This document shows positions 61,573 through 64,000 of a DNA stretch of 64,000 nt, in pieces; position 1 is the stretch's first letter; the number at the start of each line of letters is the position of its first letter. The position numbers and the translations under genes are program-made. The notes below the pieces were generated by a model. It did not search any database. It worked only from the letters and a program-made list of their open reading frames with translations, and was not told the origin of the DNA. Source of the stretch: Halodesulfovibrio sp. (GTDB lineage Bacteria > Desulfobacterota > Desulfovibrionia > Desulfovibrionales > Desulfovibrionaceae); NCBI RefSeq assembly GCF_025210605.1, contig NZ_JAOARI010000032.1, positions 124,001 to 188,000 on the forward strand, given 5' to 3'.

Positions 61573-63252
61573 TTATAGTATATTAGTGTAAATATTTTCT
61601 GAATTCGGGGCAGGAATAATAAACAGCTCACGCTGCAATGTGTTGGATACCTTATTCATCGCCTGCTGAGCAGCAGCGCGGGTTGGATACAATGATTGCA
61701 TTGCTACGCAAAATTGCAATCCAGACTCCGAACTCCATTGGTAATACAATCTGAACTCTGGGGCTTTGTGTTTAATCTTTTTTAAAACATCCAATGCATT
61801 TTGGAGAACGACCTCTTCCGCAGCCACCACAATAAATTGTAAGGCTTCCTGTGAAGGGGGCAGTAAGTTGCGAACCGGAAATTTTATGCGAGTCCCTGCT
61901 GGAATATTGTTCGGGTCAAATAACTGAGGGTTTGCATCGAGCACGTCATGCAGCAGTTTTGCTGAATAGTCCCCATACACCAATCTAATTAAATACGAAA
62001 TTGAAGCATGACGAGGAACGCTTGCCTCCCCCAATAAGGCTGGACGTTGTTTTTCAGCACTCTGCTTTTGAACATCATTCGCTATACTCTTGGCGGCGGT
62101 ATGGGGAGTAATTTCAACAGGTAAAGGATTCTCGATTTTTGCGCGATATCCGAGCACAACCTCGGAAGATTTTTTTTCATCTGCCGCCAATACAGTATGT
62201 TTTTGAGAAGATACAATTATCTCAGGCGTGTTGCCGACCATTTTCGTTCTCGCAATATGTAAAATATCTTCAGAAACTTCTGAGACAAGCCTTAACCCTT
62301 TTTCTTTATATTGCTGTATTACTCCAGTAGAGAAAGCGATAGGAAATATAATAAGGAGAGAGGCGCAAGCAGCTGTAGCACTTCGCCGATTGAAAATAGA
62401 CGTTATTCGCTGCCCCAAAACAGCCCGTAGCCCTTTTCTATTTTTACCTATAGCTTCGATGACTGTAGCTTTAGACACCTTCATTTCTTTTGTTATGGCG
62501 AGAAATAGCATTACCTCATGACAGATCGCTATAATTCTTCGAGGGTAGCCTTTTGAGAGCCTATGTATATAGCTTGTTGCAGCGGGTGAAAACTGTGGGT
62601 ACGCTGCCGAAGAGGCTACTTTCCGCAACCTGAAATGGATACATTTATCCGTATCTTTTTTAGAAAATGGGGTTAACACGAATGCCTTATTGATCCTGTC
62701 ACGCAAATTAGGCATTGAATCTAGCGTTGCTGAAAACTCAGGCTGTCCAAATAAAACAATTTGTAAAAGCTTTTTGTCATTTGTTTCATAATTCAAAAGC
62801 TCTCGCAGTACTTCTAGCTGGTCTTTGCTTAACTTCTGTGCTTCATCAATCACCAATACTAAGTTTTTATTTTCATTGATTGCTTTTGAAAACACATATC
62901 GTTTTAAAATCTCTTTCAGCTTGCGATCATCTAAAGAAGCATTTGGTTCATTGCCTATAAAAAGAACATACAACTCTCGTAGAAAGCTAGTAACGGAATC
63001 AAAACCGGGGTCAAGCATCAAGTAACTAATGATATCGGATCTACTATTTAACCCATTAAGCAACGCACGGCATAAAATAGTTTTCCCGACTCCAATACCG
63101 CCTGTCACAACATGCAAGCCACGTTGTAAGCGCACGCCTATTTGCAACCACCGCAAACAATTTTTTACTTGAGCGGAAGGGTACAGCATCCTGTGATCTG
63201 GAGATGTCGAAAAAGGCTCTGCACCAAGCTGTAACAACCGATAATATTCCAT
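61573..63252 (-). CDS. mshM: ExeA/MshM-type AAA+ ATPase with periplasmic C-terminal domain
   Basis: This 559-residue inner-membrane protein has a cytoplasmic AAA+ domain (about 1-270) with Walker A GGIGVGKT (51-58), Walker B LVLVIDEAQ (131-139) and FGQPEFSATL sensor region, the ExeA/GspA/MshM pattern. The start MEYYRLLQLGAEPFSTSPDH is diagnostic. One membrane helix (about 293-312) leads to a periplasmic part with a LysM-like stretch (VYGDYSAKLLHDVLDANPQL ... PAGTRIKFPV) and a SPOR-like end (YYQWSSESGLQFCVAMQS, YPTRAAAQQAM). It probably opens or binds peptidoglycan for secretin assembly. The C-terminal extension may replace separate MshN- or GspB-type partners. Confidence 0.87.
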   Translation of the reverse strand: MEYYRLLQLGAEPFSTSPDHRMLYPSAQVKNCLRWLQIGVRLQRGLHVVTGGIGVGKTILCRALLNGLNSRSDIISYLMLDPGFDSVTSFLRELYVLFIGNEPNASLDDRKLKEILKRYVFSKAINENKNLVLVIDEAQKLSKDQLEVLRELLNYETNDKKLLQIVLFGQPEFSATLDSMPNLRDRINKAFVLTPFSKKDTDKCIHFRLRKVASSAAYPQFSPAATSYIHRLSKGYPRRIIAICHEVMLFLAITKEMKVSKATVIEAIGKNRKGLRAVLGQRITSIFNRRSATAACASLLIIFPIAFSTGVIQQYKEKGLRLVSEVSEDILHIARTKMVGNTPEIIVSSQKHTVLAADEKKSSEVVLGYRAKIENPLPVEITPHTAAKSIANDVQKQSAEKQRPALLGEASVPRHASISYLIRLVYGDYSAKLLHDVLDANPQLFDPNNIPAGTRIKFPVRNLLPPSQEALQFIVVAAEEVVLQNALDVLKKIKHKAPEFRLYYQWSSESGLQFCVAMQSLYPTRAAAQQAMNKVSNTLQRELFIIPAPNSENIYTNIL

Positions 63253-63311
63253 TTACAATCTCCTTAGCTCTACATCTGCCAAGTCATCCCCACCATAACA
63301 GTTCTGCAATA

Positions 63312-64000
63312 TCATTTTTTTAGTGCTTCATCCCGCGCCCGAAGTTTCTCTTCAATCTCTTCAAGAGTTACCTGTTCTTCGCACGGGCACCACTGCGGCA
63401 GGATTGTCGGACGAATAAATATTAAATATTCTTCCATATGATCTAGATCGTCCTGACCGGCAAAAACCCGCCCAAGTCCCGGAACTTGATTCAGGTACGG
63501 GATACTTTGTCTTCTTCGCCCTTCCTTACTCTTAGAAAGACCTGTAATAACAACAGTTTCACCATTACGAACGATAAGAGTAGTTTCAGTGTGTTTACGA
63601 ATAATAAACGGATTTCCGCGTACTGTTCGTGTTGTATCTACTTCGTCTTTTTTTATAAAAATTTGCAGACGCAATGTTTGGTCATCAATAATATGGGGAG
63701 TAATCTCAAGACGCAGTACCGCATCTTGGAATTGTACATTAATCCCCTCGTTTGCAGATGACGATTCATACGGTACTCGCTCACCGCTTTCGGTAAAGGC
63801 GAGCTGGTTATCCAGTGTTGTAATTGACGGACTTGATATGATGTTAATTTTACGATTGTCTTCCAGCGCCTTGAGCTGCATTTCAAGATAGTTTCCGGCA
63901 ATATTACCACCAATGACAGCCAGCGATGTGTTCGGCTGTGAACTAAAGAAGCTTGTCATATCCGTAATCAGCCCTCTTCCTCCAACCCCGCGACCAAGAT
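63312..64000 (-). CDS. mshL: Secretin (GspD/PilQ/MshL-type), 5' truncated by window edge
   Basis: Only the C-terminal ~229 residues are in the window; the frame stays open to the edge (LGRGVGGRGLITD before the first internal Met), so the gene starts to the right. The visible part is the outer-membrane secretin domain: EDNRKINIISSPSITTLDNQ, then FTESGERVPYESS, EITPHIIDDQTLRLQI and the signature RNGETVVITGLSKSKEG, followed by IPYLNQVPGLGRVFAG. It ends with an acidic/charged helix (EEIEEKLRARDEALKK), which may bind a pilotin or peptidoglycan. It heads the operon in this window: 59 bases before the MshM-type ATPase gene. Confidence 0.9.
   Translation of the reverse strand, partial: LGRGVGGRGLITDMTSFFSSQPNTSLAVIGGNIAGNYLEMQLKALEDNRKINIISSPSITTLDNQLAFTESGERVPYESSSANEGINVQFQDAVLRLEITPHIIDDQTLRLQIFIKKDEVDTTRTVRGNPFIIRKHTETTLIVRNGETVVITGLSKSKEGRRRQSIPYLNQVPGLGRVFAGQDDLDHMEEYLIFIRPTILPQWCPCEEQVTLEEIEEKLRARDEALKK

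Noticed and set aside
1..64000. CRISPR arrays, tRNA/rRNA genes, insertion sequences, prophage
   Set aside because: No regular direct repeats with spacers, no cloverleaf or rRNA sequence, no transposase, integrase or terminal inverted repeats were seen.

Overview
The window looks like a chromosomal segment of a marine, Gram-negative, sulfate-reducing bacterium of the Desulfovibrionaceae, most like Halodesulfovibrio. This is an inference from gene content: a porin of the Desulfovibrio trimeric type with a C-terminal Phe, many periplasmic and lipoprotein genes, a tungstate/molybdate binding protein, a stand-alone ferritin-like protein, and moderate-to-low GC with AT-rich spacers. No rRNA, tRNA, CRISPR array, prophage or insertion sequence was seen. 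Almost every gene is intact, and most transcription units end in clear hairpin terminators.

Layout. 1-9 kb is mostly housekeeping: truncated pyrG (-), purQ (+), a zinc-ribbon-like orphan, a metallo-beta-lactamase-fold protein, wtpA without its transporter, a secreted choloylglycine-hydrolase-like Ntn enzyme, a divergent queuosine pair (yhhQ/queF), a 32-codon membrane peptide and azoR. 9-26 kb is mostly envelope and stress: a 1248-residue DUF748/AsmA-like protein, an adiC-adiA-like acid-resistance operon, a porin behind two Fur-box-like sites, mgsA, an RND adaptor/pump pair and a CPA2 antiporter. 26-34 kb holds two members of a three-member lipoprotein family, separated by a second metallo-beta-lactamase-fold gene. 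34-44 kb holds a DUF3303-like gene, an EamA transporter and a four-gene copper/silver efflux operon (cusC-like, YHS/TRASH-like protein, cusB, cusA).

44-48 kb is a five-gene operon. It runs from an ECF sigma factor through a membrane protein with a glycogen-binding-like (CBM48/E-set) exterior, a secreted helical protein and a TPR/OmpA-like lipoprotein, to a secreted acidic/Ala-rich/basic-Gly-rich low-complexity protein. It reads as a self-contained envelope regulatory system and is one of the best candidates here for something undescribed. 48-52 kb carries a ferritin-like protein, the third lipoprotein paralogue (Cys-rich) and an ABM-type monooxygenase.

52-64 kb, on the minus strand and running off the right edge, is an MSHA-like type IV pilus/pseudopilus locus. 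Its order is secretin, ExeA/MshM-type ATPase, MshE-type ATPase, MshG-type platform protein, two MshA-like pilins, a GspH/FimT pseudopilin and another minor pilin. It ends in a 1239-residue protein that fuses a prepilin, an internal CFI-box sorting domain, a PilX/MshP-like segment and a large extracellular region. That fusion is the most unusual single gene in the window.

Non-coding candidates are an orphan Fur-like palindrome facing a hairpin plus T-run (possible iron-responsive sRNA, about 25.63-25.75 kb) and a terminator-capped transcript without a good ORF at about 43.84-44.06 kb. All assignments come from reading motifs and gene order by eye; no database search or folding program was run.
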